A stretch of 64,000 nucleotides of DNA from JBEVOS01 sp044226655 (GTDB lineage Bacteria; Pseudomonadota; Alphaproteobacteria; Caulobacterales; Aquidulcibacteraceae). Each line of letters begins with the position of its first letter. Within the stretch, counting starts at the first letter, position 1. Position numbers and translations under genes: made by a program. Positions 7,287 to 14,756 of the stretch are shown here, piece after piece. Under the pieces are notes generated by a model that was not told the DNA's origin, ran no database searches, and saw only the letters and a program-made list of their open reading frames with translations. Where the stretch lies: NCBI GenBank assembly GCA_044226655.1, contig JBGAGO010000004.1:233356-297355 (forward strand), read 5' to 3'.

Positions 7287-8804
7287 TTAGAACGCGACTT
7301 GCGTGCGCAGCGAAATGGCTTGGAAATCCTGGCCGATCTGCGCGCCGAGGCCCGGAACCGCCGTGGGGATCGAGGAATCCTCGGGATCAAACCGATCGAT
7401 CTCGACCCATTGGTAGTCAAGCAGGAACCGCACCGAATTGTTCGGATACCAATTGAGGCCGAGCGTGGTGATGCGCTGATCGCCGCCACGCACGCTGTCG
7501 TTGACGATCGGCCCCGCGCCCTGCACGCCTTCGTGATAGTTGAGATCGAGATCGCTGTAGCGCGCCGCGATTTCCCACGCGCCCCAATGGCCGTTGCGCG
7601 GATCGAACGCGTTGGCCGGGCGCACGCCCTGGAAGCCACCATTGGCGCTGTTCCAGCGGCGCGCTTCGCCCGTCAGCGTCCACGCGCCCTGCACGTACCA
7701 GCCCGAGAAGGACGGATCGGAGCCCAGCCCGTGGCGATCCACGTCGATCGCGATGTATTCGCCCGAGGCGTAAAGGTTCTTCCAGAAGCCGCCGAGCTCG
7801 ACGCCATAGGTCGTCACGCCATCGGCGTTGATGTTGCCAGTGTCGACGAAGCGCGCGCCATCGACGCGCAGTTCAGGCCGCTCGCGCAGCCGCACGCGCT
7901 GCTGATCGAGCACCGTCGCATCCGTATCGGCGACGTCGAGCACGCCGGTGACATTGGCGCCGACATGCACGCCATAAGTCGTTCCGCGCAGCGGCAGGAA
8001 CGCCGCGCGCAGCAGATAGCCGGTCTGTTCGTCGAATTCGGAACTGTTGCCGACCACAGCGCCGGTCAGCACCGAGCTCCAATACCAGCGGTCGCCATTG
8101 GCGAACACGCCGACGCCCGTGCGGCCATCGCCGCCGGAAATGCTGCGCTCGAGCTCGGCGATCGCCGGCCGTTCGAGGAACAGCCCTTCGGTGTTCGAGG
8201 TCGCGTCTTCCAGATTGACGGGCGTCGCCCACGCGCCGATCCGGAAGCGCAGCGGCGCGGCCGTCTCCCACGGCTTCCAGCCCGCATATTCGATATAGGC
8301 CTGGTTCAGCTGCGCCGCTTCGACGCCCGAGCCGCCCATTTCGTACCAGAGCGCGAAATTCCAATCATGGAACACGGTGCCGTCGATGCCGATGCGCGCG
8401 CGCCGGAAATTGCCGCCCGAACTCAGATCGCTCGCATTGGCGACATCGGCGCGGCGATTATCGACCGCGGACGGATCGTCCTGCTCGTACTGCGCGGCGT
8501 CGTATTGGAAGACGCCACGGAACGCGACGCGGAAATTGCCGTCGGACGTGGTGATGGTCGGGCGGCCATTGGCCAGCGTCACCGCCGGCGCATCGCTCTG
8601 CACGCGGCGAATATCGCTGGTTTCCGCCGCCACGCTTTCCTTCAAATCGTTGAGCTGCGACTCGATCTCCGCGAGCCGCGCCTCAAGCTCCTGAATGCGC
8701 GCATCGCGCGCGTCCGCCGGAGCGGTTTGCGCGCTCTGCGCGGAAGCGGCGCCGGCCAACGCCAGCCAAGCAGCGCCCATCGCCGCGGCGGTCCGAACTC
8801 TCAT
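7287..8804 (-). CDS. OprP/OprO-type anion-selective outer-membrane porin
   Basis: Outer-membrane porin of 505 residues. It has a cleavable signal (about 1-23, ending AGAASAQ), a short coiled coil with repeated Glu/Leu (about 33-58), then alternating strands with many aromatic residues and a C-terminal Phe, as in the phosphate-selective porin O/P family. The ATG at 8804 has GGGAG upstream. Its place directly before the sulfate-binding protein suggests it passes sulfate (or a sulfur ester) rather than phosphate; that substrate is inference from context only. Confidence 0.85.
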   Translation of the reverse strand: MRVRTAAAMGAAWLALAGAASAQSAQTAPADARDARIQELEARLAEIESQLNDLKESVAAETSDIRRVQSDAPAVTLANGRPTITTSDGNFRVAFRGVFQYDAAQYEQDDPSAVDNRRADVANASDLSSGGNFRRARIGIDGTVFHDWNFALWYEMGGSGVEAAQLNQAYIEYAGWKPWETAAPLRFRIGAWATPVNLEDATSNTEGLFLERPAIAELERSISGGDGRTGVGVFANGDRWYWSSVLTGAVVGNSSEFDEQTGYLLRAAFLPLRGTTYGVHVGANVTGVLDVADTDATVLDQQRVRLRERPELRVDGARFVDTGNINADGVTTYGVELGGFWKNLYASGEYIAIDVDRHGLGSDPSFSGWYVQGAWTLTGEARRWNSANGGFQGVRPANAFDPRNGHWGAWEIAARYSDLDLNYHEGVQGAGPIVNDSVRGGDQRITTLGLNWYPNNSVRFLLDYQWVEIDRFDPEDSSIPTAVPGLGAQIGQDFQAISLRTQVAF

Positions 8805-8839
8805 TCCCCAACTCCCGCATCCCAAACCAACGAGAAAGC

Positions 8840-8861
8840 GCCGCCTCCTCGCGGAGGCGGC
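8840..8861 (-). promoter_or_regulatory. hairpin in the 5' leader of the porin gene
   Basis: Eight-base perfect arms GCCGCCTC/GAGGCGGC with a six-base loop lie 36 bases before the porin ATG. There is no T-run after it on the minus strand, so it may be a leader structure rather than a terminator. Confidence 0.4.
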
Positions 8862-8928
8862 CCGAGATCACGGCGGGGACGAAGCGCCGCGGCTGGAGCC
8901 CCAAGGAGGACGGGCGCGCCAGCGGGCC

Positions 8929-8972
8929 GACTTGAGTTGCGTGACCCCACCAAGTCAATCGAGTTTGGGGTC
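8929..8972. promoter_or_regulatory. interlocking inverted repeats upstream of the sulfate operon
   Basis: GACTTG (8929-8934) pairs with CAAGTC (8951-8956), and GACCCCA (8943-8949) pairs with TGGGGTC (8966-8972). They lie 125-168 bases before the porin start and just after the Rrf2 gene. A regulator site is likely; which protein binds is unknown. I see no convincing -35/-10 pair here. Confidence 0.4.
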
Positions 8973-8991
8973 AAGAGCGCGGGAGATTTCT

Positions 8992-9014
8992 AAAGCCCCT
9001 GTCAGAAGGGCTTT
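8992..9014 (-). terminator. terminator-like hairpin after the Rrf2 gene
   Basis: Arms AAAGCCC and GGGCTTT (8992-8998, 9008-9014) with a nine-base loop, about 60 bases after the Rrf2 stop. The minus strand continues TAGAAAT, so the U-tract is weak. Confidence 0.5.
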
Positions 9015-9076
9015 GGCGCGAACGGAGCCGTCAGAGGCGCCAAAACCCCCGCGCCGTCAGCCACATGCAGGGCCGC

Positions 9077-9538
9077 TCAGGAGCTGGCGCCCGCCCATTT
9101 CTGGGCCGGCGCATCGGCCTGGCCGATGGCCCCGGCGAGCGTCGTGGCTTCGAGAATGCCGGCCGTGGCGTCGCGCACCAGGATGAGCGTCTTGCGCACC
9201 GCGCAGGTCGCTTCGTCCTTGCAATCCTCGCAGCGCTGATAGGCGGTGCGGCTGGTGCAGGGCGTGAGCGCGAGCGGGCCGTCGATGGCGCGGATGACGT
9301 CCGCGAAGGTGATCTCGGAGGGCGCGCGCGCCAGCGCATAGCCGCCCATCTTGCCGCGATGGCTGACCACCAGCCCATGCTTGCGCAATTCGAGCAGGAT
9401 GTTTTCCAGGAACCGGCGCGGAATGTCCTGGCGCGCCGCGATATCGCCGATGAACAGCGGGCGGCGCGGCTCTTCCCCCTCTTGCGCCGCGAGGTCGATC
9501 ATCGCGCGGAGCGCGTACTTGGCTTTACTGGTCAGCAT
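9077..9538 (-). CDS. Rrf2-family transcriptional regulator with four cysteines
   Basis: DNA-binding regulator of 153 residues. The winged-helix part opens MLTSKAKYALRAMIDLA and contains LENILLELRKHGLV and RGKMGGYALAR, the usual Rrf2 recognition region. Cys94, Cys103, Cys106 and Cys112 form a cluster like that in IscR-type Fe-S sensors, though the spacing differs. It is encoded directly upstream of, and on the same strand as, the sulfate uptake genes, so control of sulfur uptake (a CymR/IscR-like role) is a reasonable inference. A perfect palindrome at the start codon suggests autoregulation. Confidence 0.9.
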   Translation of the reverse strand: MLTSKAKYALRAMIDLAAQEGEEPRRPLFIGDIAARQDIPRRFLENILLELRKHGLVVSHRGKMGGYALARAPSEITFADVIRAIDGPLALTPCTSRTAYQRCEDCKDEATCAVRKTLILVRDATAGILEATTLAGAIGQADAPAQKWAGASS

Positions 9539-9539
9539 G

Positions 9540-9552
9540 GCTCGTAACGAGC
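9540..9552. promoter_or_regulatory. palindrome overlapping the Rrf2 gene ribosome binding region
   Basis: GCTCG-TAA-CGAGC is a perfect inverted repeat beginning two bases from the ATG of the Rrf2 gene. A bound dimer would block ribosome binding-site transcription or initiation. Candidate autoregulatory operator. Confidence 0.45.
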
Positions 9553-9652
9553 ATTACCCCCTGGCCCGAGGGTGACTCAAGGCCATACGTGAGCGAGGGC
9601 GGCGCGGGCCCCGCCATTCACCTGCGGGGACGGGCCGCGGCCCAAACGCAAA

Positions 9653-9676
9653 CGGGGCCAGCTTGCGCCGGCCCCG
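9653..9676 (-). terminator. Rho-independent terminator of the thiolase operon
   Basis: Arms CGGGGCC and GGCCCCG with a ten-base loop, 27 bases after the thiolase stop. On the minus strand the stem is followed by GTTTGCGTTT. Confidence 0.65.
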
Positions 9677-9702
9677 CCCGTTCATGCGCATATGCTGCGC
9701 GC

Positions 9703-10944
9703 TTAGTTCACGCGTTCGATGATGATGGCCGGCGCCATGCCGCCGCCAGCGCACATCGTCACCAGGCCGCGCTTCAGGTCGCGGCGTTCCAGTTCGTCGA
9801 GCACGGTGCCGATCAGGATCGAGCCCGTGGCGCCGATCGGATGGCCGAGCGCCATCGCGCCGCCATTCACGTTCACCTTCGCGCGGTCGAGCTTCAGATC
9901 GCGGATGAACTTCTCAGCCACCACCGCGAACGCCTCGTTGATCTCGAAGAGGTCGATGTCTTCGAGCTTGAGGCCCGCCTTTTCCAGCACCTTCTTCGCC
10001 GCCGGCACCGGCGCGTTGAGCATCAAGGTCGGGCTGTCGCCCATGTTCGCCGTCGCCACGATGCGCGCGCGCGGCTTCATGCCGTGCTTCTTCGCATATT
10101 CGGGCGAGGCGAGCAGCAGCGCGGCCGCGCCATCGACCACGCCCGAGGAATTGCCGGCATGGTGGATGTGCGTGATCTTGAGGTCCGGATAGACCTTGCT
10201 GATGAGGCCGCCGAGCGTTGTGCCGTCTTTGTCGATCGCGAAATTCGCCATCGCTTCGAAGGACGGCTTCAGCGCCGCGAGCCCTTCCATCGTGGTTTGC
10301 GGGCGCGGGAATTCTTCGTGGTCGAGCGCCAGCGCGCCATCTTCCTTGTAAACCGGAATGAGGCTCTTGCTGAAATGGCCGCCCTTGATCGCCGCATCGG
10401 CGCGCTTCTGGCTTTCGAGCGCGAGTTCATCGACGGCGCGGCGATCGATGCCTTCGAGCGTGGCGATCGCATCGGCGCAAATGCCTTGCTGCGTCTGCGG
10501 ATGGCGCGCGCGCAGGCGCATATTGCCGCCATCCATCAGGAACATGTTGTTCGGATCGGCTTGGCTGGCCGTATAGCTCATCATCTCGCAGCCGCCGGCG
10601 ACGACGCAATCTTCCATGCCGGACATGATCGAGGCCGCCGCGAGGTTCACCGCCGTGATGCCGGAGCCGCAGAAACGGTCGAGCGTCATGCCTGAGGCCT
10701 TGATGTCATAGCCCGCATCGAGCGCCGTCATGCGGCCGAGATCGCCGCCCTGCTTGCCGCGCTGCGAAGACGTGCCCCAGATCACGTCATCGACTTCTTT
10801 GGTGTTGAGCTCGTTGCGCTCCTTGAGCGCTTTCAGCACCGTGGCGCCGAGCTGTTGCGGATGGATATCCGCCAGCGCGCCCTTGCCGATCTTGCCGATG
10901 CCGCGCGGCGTGCGCACCGCGTCGATGATGTAAGCTTCGCCCAT
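9703..10944 (-). CDS. acetyl-CoA C-acyltransferase (thiolase)
   Basis: Thiolase II-fold enzyme of 413 residues that condenses or cleaves acyl-CoA. The nucleophile is Cys92 in LDRFCGSGITA; later motifs are NEAFAVVAEK, GGAMALGHPIGATG and the second active-site Cys in TMCAGGGMAPA. Degradative or biosynthetic direction cannot be told from sequence. It follows the DUF7064-like gene after nine bases and shares its promoter, so it probably serves one fatty-acid or steroid-type pathway with that protein. Confidence 0.92.
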   Translation of the reverse strand: MGEAYIIDAVRTPRGIGKIGKGALADIHPQQLGATVLKALKERNELNTKEVDDVIWGTSSQRGKQGGDLGRMTALDAGYDIKASGMTLDRFCGSGITAVNLAAASIMSGMEDCVVAGGCEMMSYTASQADPNNMFLMDGGNMRLRARHPQTQQGICADAIATLEGIDRRAVDELALESQKRADAAIKGGHFSKSLIPVYKEDGALALDHEEFPRPQTTMEGLAALKPSFEAMANFAIDKDGTTLGGLISKVYPDLKITHIHHAGNSSGVVDGAAALLLASPEYAKKHGMKPRARIVATANMGDSPTLMLNAPVPAAKKVLEKAGLKLEDIDLFEINEAFAVVAEKFIRDLKLDRAKVNVNGGAMALGHPIGATGSILIGTVLDELERRDLKRGLVTMCAGGGMAPAIIIERVN

Positions 10945-10953
10945 CCGTCTCTC

Positions 10954-11964
10954 CTATTTCACGTCCGCGCCGGTGGGGCGCCCGTCCACGATCTGATCGA
11001 GATATTCCGACAGGCCATAGCCCGTCATGCCGTTGCACCGATATTCGGTGAAGCCTTCGGTGATGCGCGTCATCAGCTCCTCGCCTTGCGGCGTCTTGCG
11101 CCGGTTGCGCAGCGGAATGAGCGAAATCACGTCGCCCTCCACCTCATAGGAAGCGCCCGATTGCGTCTTCAAGCGCGCTTTCAGGCTCTTCTGGTGCCAA
11201 TGCTCATCCCAGGCGCTGTCGATCGCAAGCTCTGTGATGTTTTCGTATTTGCCATCCTTCAGCACCATGCCGCCGGGGCGTCCGCCCACGATCGAGAGCA
11301 CGATGCCGAAATCGCGTCCGAAATTCATCGGGCACCAGCGATACCAATTGATCGCCTGCCAATGGCGCGGGCCCCAGCTCTTGTCGCGCAGGCCGAAGCC
11401 GGACACCTCGAAACTCTCTTCGCCCACGGTGAAGCGGCCTTGCGCGGCCATGTGCTGCTCGTAATGCGCCTTGGCGAAGCTCTTTTCCGGATCGATGTTC
11501 ATCGGCTTGCCATCGACGCGCACGATCTCGCCGCCATGCATCGGCGACACGCCTTCGAAAGCGAGGTCTATCTTGGCCTTGACGGTCGGGTTGGTTTTGA
11601 ACGCGCTGGCCGGATCGGCCATGTCGTTGGGCTTATCCAGCACCAGCACTTTGCCGTCATAGGAAAGGTTCAGCCGCTTGAACGGCTCGATCACGTCGAT
11701 CTTGAGCCCGCCCGCGTTCATCTCAGTGTTGCCGCTGATCTCGGCGCGCTTGAACATAAACGCCACGCGCCCGCCGGGCAGATAGAGGCACACGCTCATC
11801 TCGGCGTAATGCTCGTTCGGCCGGTTGCCGATCCGGAACCAGCCGCCGACCTTTTTGGCCGGATCGAACATGTTGAAATACATGCTTTCGTTGTAGTTCG
11901 CGGCCGCATCCGGCGTGTGCGGATATTCGTCCTGCGGCGCGAGCCTCGTCGTGAACTCGGCCAT
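10954..11964 (-). CDS. uncharacterised protein, DUF7064/DUF7065-like
   Basis: A 336-residue soluble protein with no signal peptide, rich in beta-forming and aromatic residues (WFRIGNRPNEHYAEMSVCLY, GLRDKSWGPRHWQAINWYRW). The layout resembles the CrtC/AttH lipocalin-like proteins often annotated DUF7064/7065 that sit near acyl-CoA genes in alphaproteobacteria. This assignment is from memory of the family pattern. The ATG has GGGAG upstream. It is first in a two-gene operon with the thiolase. No catalytic function is claimed. Confidence 0.7.
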   Translation of the reverse strand: MAEFTTRLAPQDEYPHTPDAAANYNESMYFNMFDPAKKVGGWFRIGNRPNEHYAEMSVCLYLPGGRVAFMFKRAEISGNTEMNAGGLKIDVIEPFKRLNLSYDGKVLVLDKPNDMADPASAFKTNPTVKAKIDLAFEGVSPMHGGEIVRVDGKPMNIDPEKSFAKAHYEQHMAAQGRFTVGEESFEVSGFGLRDKSWGPRHWQAINWYRWCPMNFGRDFGIVLSIVGGRPGGMVLKDGKYENITELAIDSAWDEHWHQKSLKARLKTQSGASYEVEGDVISLIPLRNRRKTPQGEELMTRITEGFTEYRCNGMTGYGLSEYLDQIVDGRPTGADVK

Positions 11965-11987
11965 GCCTCATCTCCCTTTTGCGCAAA

Positions 11988-12016
11988 TATATCTTACGTG
12001 CGCGTAAAGCGTGCAA
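11988..12016 (-). promoter_or_regulatory. promoter with palindromic operator for the DUF7064-thiolase operon
   Basis: On the minus strand a -35-like TTGCAC (12011-12016) and a -10-like GATATA (11988-11993) are 17 bases apart. Between them TTACG-TGCG-CGTAA forms an inverted repeat like the operators of TetR-type repressors of acyl-CoA metabolism. A ribosome binding site and ATG follow about 24 bases after the -10. Confidence 0.55.
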
Positions 12017-12121
12017 GCCGTGACGCTAGGACAGGCGCTGCCGGCGAAAAATCGCCGTTTCCGCGCAGATCGTGCCGCGCGCCGGTCAAAGCCGTTAAGC
12101 TCGCGCGGTCTGGAGGGCGGC

Positions 12122-13654
12122 ATGCGCATCACGCGACGGGAACTCATCGAACGGACCGCCTATAGCGGGGCCGCGCTCAGTCTCGCGCACGCGATCGGCG
12201 CTGCGCCCGCCTGCGCGGCCGATGCGGCGCCCCGCGACCCTTCGATCGGGCGCGGCCGCAAAGTGATCGTGCTGGGCGCCGGCATGGCGGGCCTCGTCTC
12301 CGCCTATGAGCTGGTGCAGGCCGGCTTCGATGTCACCGTGCTCGAAGCGCGCGACCGCGTCGGCGGGCGCAATTGGACGGTGCGCGGCGGCGATGTCGTG
12401 CGTCACGCGCATGGTCCCGCGCAAACCGTCGTGTTCGACGAAGGCTTTTATTTCAATTGCGGCCCAGCGCGCCTGCCGAGTCACCACACGACCATCCTCG
12501 ATTATTGCAAAGAGCTCGGCGTCGCGCTCGAGGTCGAGGTCAACACCAGCCGCCACGCCTATGTCGCGACCGCCGACGGCAAGCGCATCCGCCTCTCGCA
12601 GCTCGTGCACGATACGCGCGGCTATGCCGCCGAACTCGTCGTCAAGGGCCTCGATCGCGGCGCGTTCAATGCAGACGTGCCGGAGGGCGAGCGTGCGAAC
12701 GCGAAGACCTTCCTCACCCATTGGGGCGATCTCGATCCTGAAACTTTCGCCTATCGCGGCAGCGAACGCGCCGGCTATGTCACCCCGCCCGGCGCCGCGC
12801 AGGATGGCGGCGAGCATCTGCCGGCGATCCCGCGCGCGGATCTGTTCCAGCCGCACTACATCACCGCCGCGATCTACGACGAAGAATACGACATGCAGCC
12901 GACGATGTTTCAGCCGGTCGGCGGCATGGACCATATCCCGAAAGCCTTCGCGCATGCGTTGGGCGACCGCATTCGTTTGAATTGCGAGGTGCGCGGCCTG
13001 CGCAATCGCAGCGACGGCGTCGATATCGCATGGCGCGAAGCCGGCCACACGCGCACGGCGCACGCGGATTACGTCGTGTGTACGCTGCCGGCGCCGCTGC
13101 TGACGCGCGTCTCAACCAATTTCACCACCAGCTGCGCCAATGCGCTGCGCGCCGTGCGGCTCGACTACGCCACCAAGCTCGCCTTCCAGGCCCCGCGCTT
13201 CTGGGAAACGGAAGACCGCATCTACGGCGGCATCTCCTATCTCGAACACAGCTCGCGCCTGCTCTGGTATCCATCGTCCGGCCTGTTCAGCAACGAGGGC
13301 GTGCTGCTGGCCTGCTACAATGCCGGCCCACAGGCGCAGGCGCTGACCCAGCAATCCATCGAAGCGCGCATCGAATCGGGCCGCGCCGCCGTCGAGATGG
13401 CCCATCCCGGCAAGAGCGCGCTTCTGAAAAACCCCGTCTCCATCGCCTGGCATGACATGCCCTACAATGAAGGCCCGTGGGCGTTGCTGGGCGGCCAAGG
13501 CCAGGTCTATGACCGCTTGAACGAGCCGGAAGGCCGCGTGCATTTGGCCGGCGATTGGCTGAGCAAAGTCTCCGGCTGGCAGGAAGGCGCGGCCGCATCG
13601 GCGCGGCGCGCCGTGGCCATGATCGCCCAGCGTGCGGTCGCAGCGAACGGATGA
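12122..13654 (+). CDS. Tat-type flavin monoamine oxidase family protein
   Basis: FAD-dependent amine oxidase of 510 residues. The N-terminus has twin Arg (ITRRELIERTAYSGAALSLA) and an Ala-rich h-region, so export by the Tat route is likely. The dinucleotide-binding motif is VIVLGAGMAGLVSAYEL, followed by LEARDRVGGRNW; the C-terminal FAD block is HLAGDWLSKVSGWQEGAA. Oxidation of amines would release an imine and hydrogen peroxide. GGAGG lies four bases before the ATG. It is first of a tight three-gene run with a RidA-like lipoprotein and a methionine sulfoxide reductase. Substrate unknown. Confidence 0.9.
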   Translation: MRITRRELIERTAYSGAALSLAHAIGAAPACAADAAPRDPSIGRGRKVIVLGAGMAGLVSAYELVQAGFDVTVLEARDRVGGRNWTVRGGDVVRHAHGPAQTVVFDEGFYFNCGPARLPSHHTTILDYCKELGVALEVEVNTSRHAYVATADGKRIRLSQLVHDTRGYAAELVVKGLDRGAFNADVPEGERANAKTFLTHWGDLDPETFAYRGSERAGYVTPPGAAQDGGEHLPAIPRADLFQPHYITAAIYDEEYDMQPTMFQPVGGMDHIPKAFAHALGDRIRLNCEVRGLRNRSDGVDIAWREAGHTRTAHADYVVCTLPAPLLTRVSTNFTTSCANALRAVRLDYATKLAFQAPRFWETEDRIYGGISYLEHSSRLLWYPSSGLFSNEGVLLACYNAGPQAQALTQQSIEARIESGRAAVEMAHPGKSALLKNPVSIAWHDMPYNEGPWALLGGQGQVYDRLNEPEGRVHLAGDWLSKVSGWQEGAAASARRAVAMIAQRAVAANG

Positions 13655-13665
13655 GGGAGAAGCGG

Positions 13666-14193
13666 ATGCGGAATGCGATGTTTGCGGGCGCGCTGGCGGC
13701 GCTGCTGTGCGGCTGCGTCTCAGTGCAGACCACGGCGGACGATTTCGCGCCGCCCGAAGTGGGCCGCATCGTCAATCCCGCGATGACCGTGCCGATCGCG
13801 ACCTCCGTCTCCGTGCCGGAAGGCTACGATCTCGTCTTCATCTCCGGCATGATCCCGGCCGTCGCGCATCCCGAAGCGCCGCAGGGCACGCCCGCCGCTT
13901 ATGGCGATACGCGCACGCAGGCTGAATCCGTGCTGCAGCGCCTGCAGGCCGCGCTCGCCGCCGAACATCTCACCTTCGCCGATGTCGTGCAGGCGCGCGT
14001 CTTCCTCGTCGGCGATCCGGCCAATGGCGGGCGGATGGATTTCAACGGACTCAATCAGGCGTTCGGCCGCTATTTCGGCAGCGCCGATCAGCCGAACCGG
14101 CCCGCGCGCACGGTCGTGCAAGTGGTCGCGCTGCCCGCGCCCGGCGCCATGGTCGAGATCGATATGATGGCCGCGCGGCGACGCGCGCCCTGA
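13666..14193 (+). CDS. RidA (YjgF/UK114) family lipoprotein
   Basis: RidA-fold protein of 175 residues. RidA enzymes hydrolyse reactive enamines/imines to ketones and ammonia. Here the N-terminus is a lipoprotein signal (AALLCGC, lipidated Cys near residue 17), which is unusual because most RidA proteins are cytosolic. Family features are SVPEGYDLVFISGMIP, TQAESVLQRLQAAL, DVVQARVFL and the closing VEIDMMAARR. The ATG at 13666 has GGGAGA upstream and lies 11 bases after the amine oxidase stop; the stop overlaps the next gene as TGATG. Confidence 0.85.
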   Translation: MRNAMFAGALAALLCGCVSVQTTADDFAPPEVGRIVNPAMTVPIATSVSVPEGYDLVFISGMIPAVAHPEAPQGTPAAYGDTRTQAESVLQRLQAALAAEHLTFADVVQARVFLVGDPANGGRMDFNGLNQAFGRYFGSADQPNRPARTVVQVVALPAPGAMVEIDMMAARRRAP

Positions 14194-14687
14194 TGGCCGA
14201 AGCCGCGCTCGATCTGCCTGCCGACAAAGCCGAGCGCTATCGCGCGCTGCGCCAGGAGATCGCCGCCGTGCTCGATGGCGAGCGCAACATCACCGCGCGC
14301 TACGCAACGGCGGCCTCCATGCTCGCCAACGCCTTTCCCGAGCGCTTCTTCTGGACGGGCTTCTATCTCGTCGATCCCGAAAAGCCGACCGAACTCGTCG
14401 TCGGCCCCTATCAGGGCACGCTCGGCTGCCTGCGCATCGCGTTCGGCAAGGGCGTCTGCGGCGCAGCGGCCGCACAGCGCGCGACGATCATCGTGCCGGA
14501 CGTGCACGCCTTCCCCGGCCATATCGCCTGCGACAGCCGCTCGAACTCCGAAATCGTCACGCCCATCTTCGCGCCGGACGGTGCGCTCGCCGGCGTGCTC
14601 GACGTAGATTCCACGCTGTTCGACGCGTTCGACGCGATCGACCAGGCCGGCCTCGAAGCCATCTGTGCGGATTTGCTGCGGGTGTGA
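14193..14687 (+). CDS. msrC: free methionine-(R)-sulfoxide reductase (GAF domain)
   Basis: Cytosolic enzyme of 164 residues that reduces free Met-R-sulfoxide. It is a single GAF domain with the three signature cysteines Cys79 (LGCLRI), Cys89 (GVCG) and Cys113 (HIACD), whose 10/24 spacing matches characterised fRMsr enzymes. FFWTGFYLV and NSEIVTPIF are also typical. It is translationally coupled to the RidA-like gene. Together with a peroxide-making oxidase upstream, a repair role for oxidised methionine fits. Confidence 0.92.
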   Translation: MAEAALDLPADKAERYRALRQEIAAVLDGERNITARYATAASMLANAFPERFFWTGFYLVDPEKPTELVVGPYQGTLGCLRIAFGKGVCGAAAAQRATIIVPDVHAFPGHIACDSRSNSEIVTPIFAPDGALAGVLDVDSTLFDAFDAIDQAGLEAICADLLRV

Positions 14688-14699
14688 TCTGTCTCCGCT

Positions 14700-14720
14700 C
14701 CTCCCCCTGCAAGGGGGAGG
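14700..14720. terminator. bidirectional hairpin between convergent genes
   Basis: CCTCCCCCT pairs with AGGGGGAGG around a three-base loop, midway between the convergent msrC and S9-like genes. Related in sequence to the GC-rich repeat arms elsewhere in the window. Confidence 0.5.
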
Positions 14721-14756
14721 CTGGGAGGGGGTGAGCAAACGCGAAGGAAGAGCGCC

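Noticed and set aside
8805..9076. SAM-type riboswitch upstream of the sulfate operon
   Set aside because: The leader has one short hairpin and inverted repeats but none of the conserved riboswitch blocks I could recognise.
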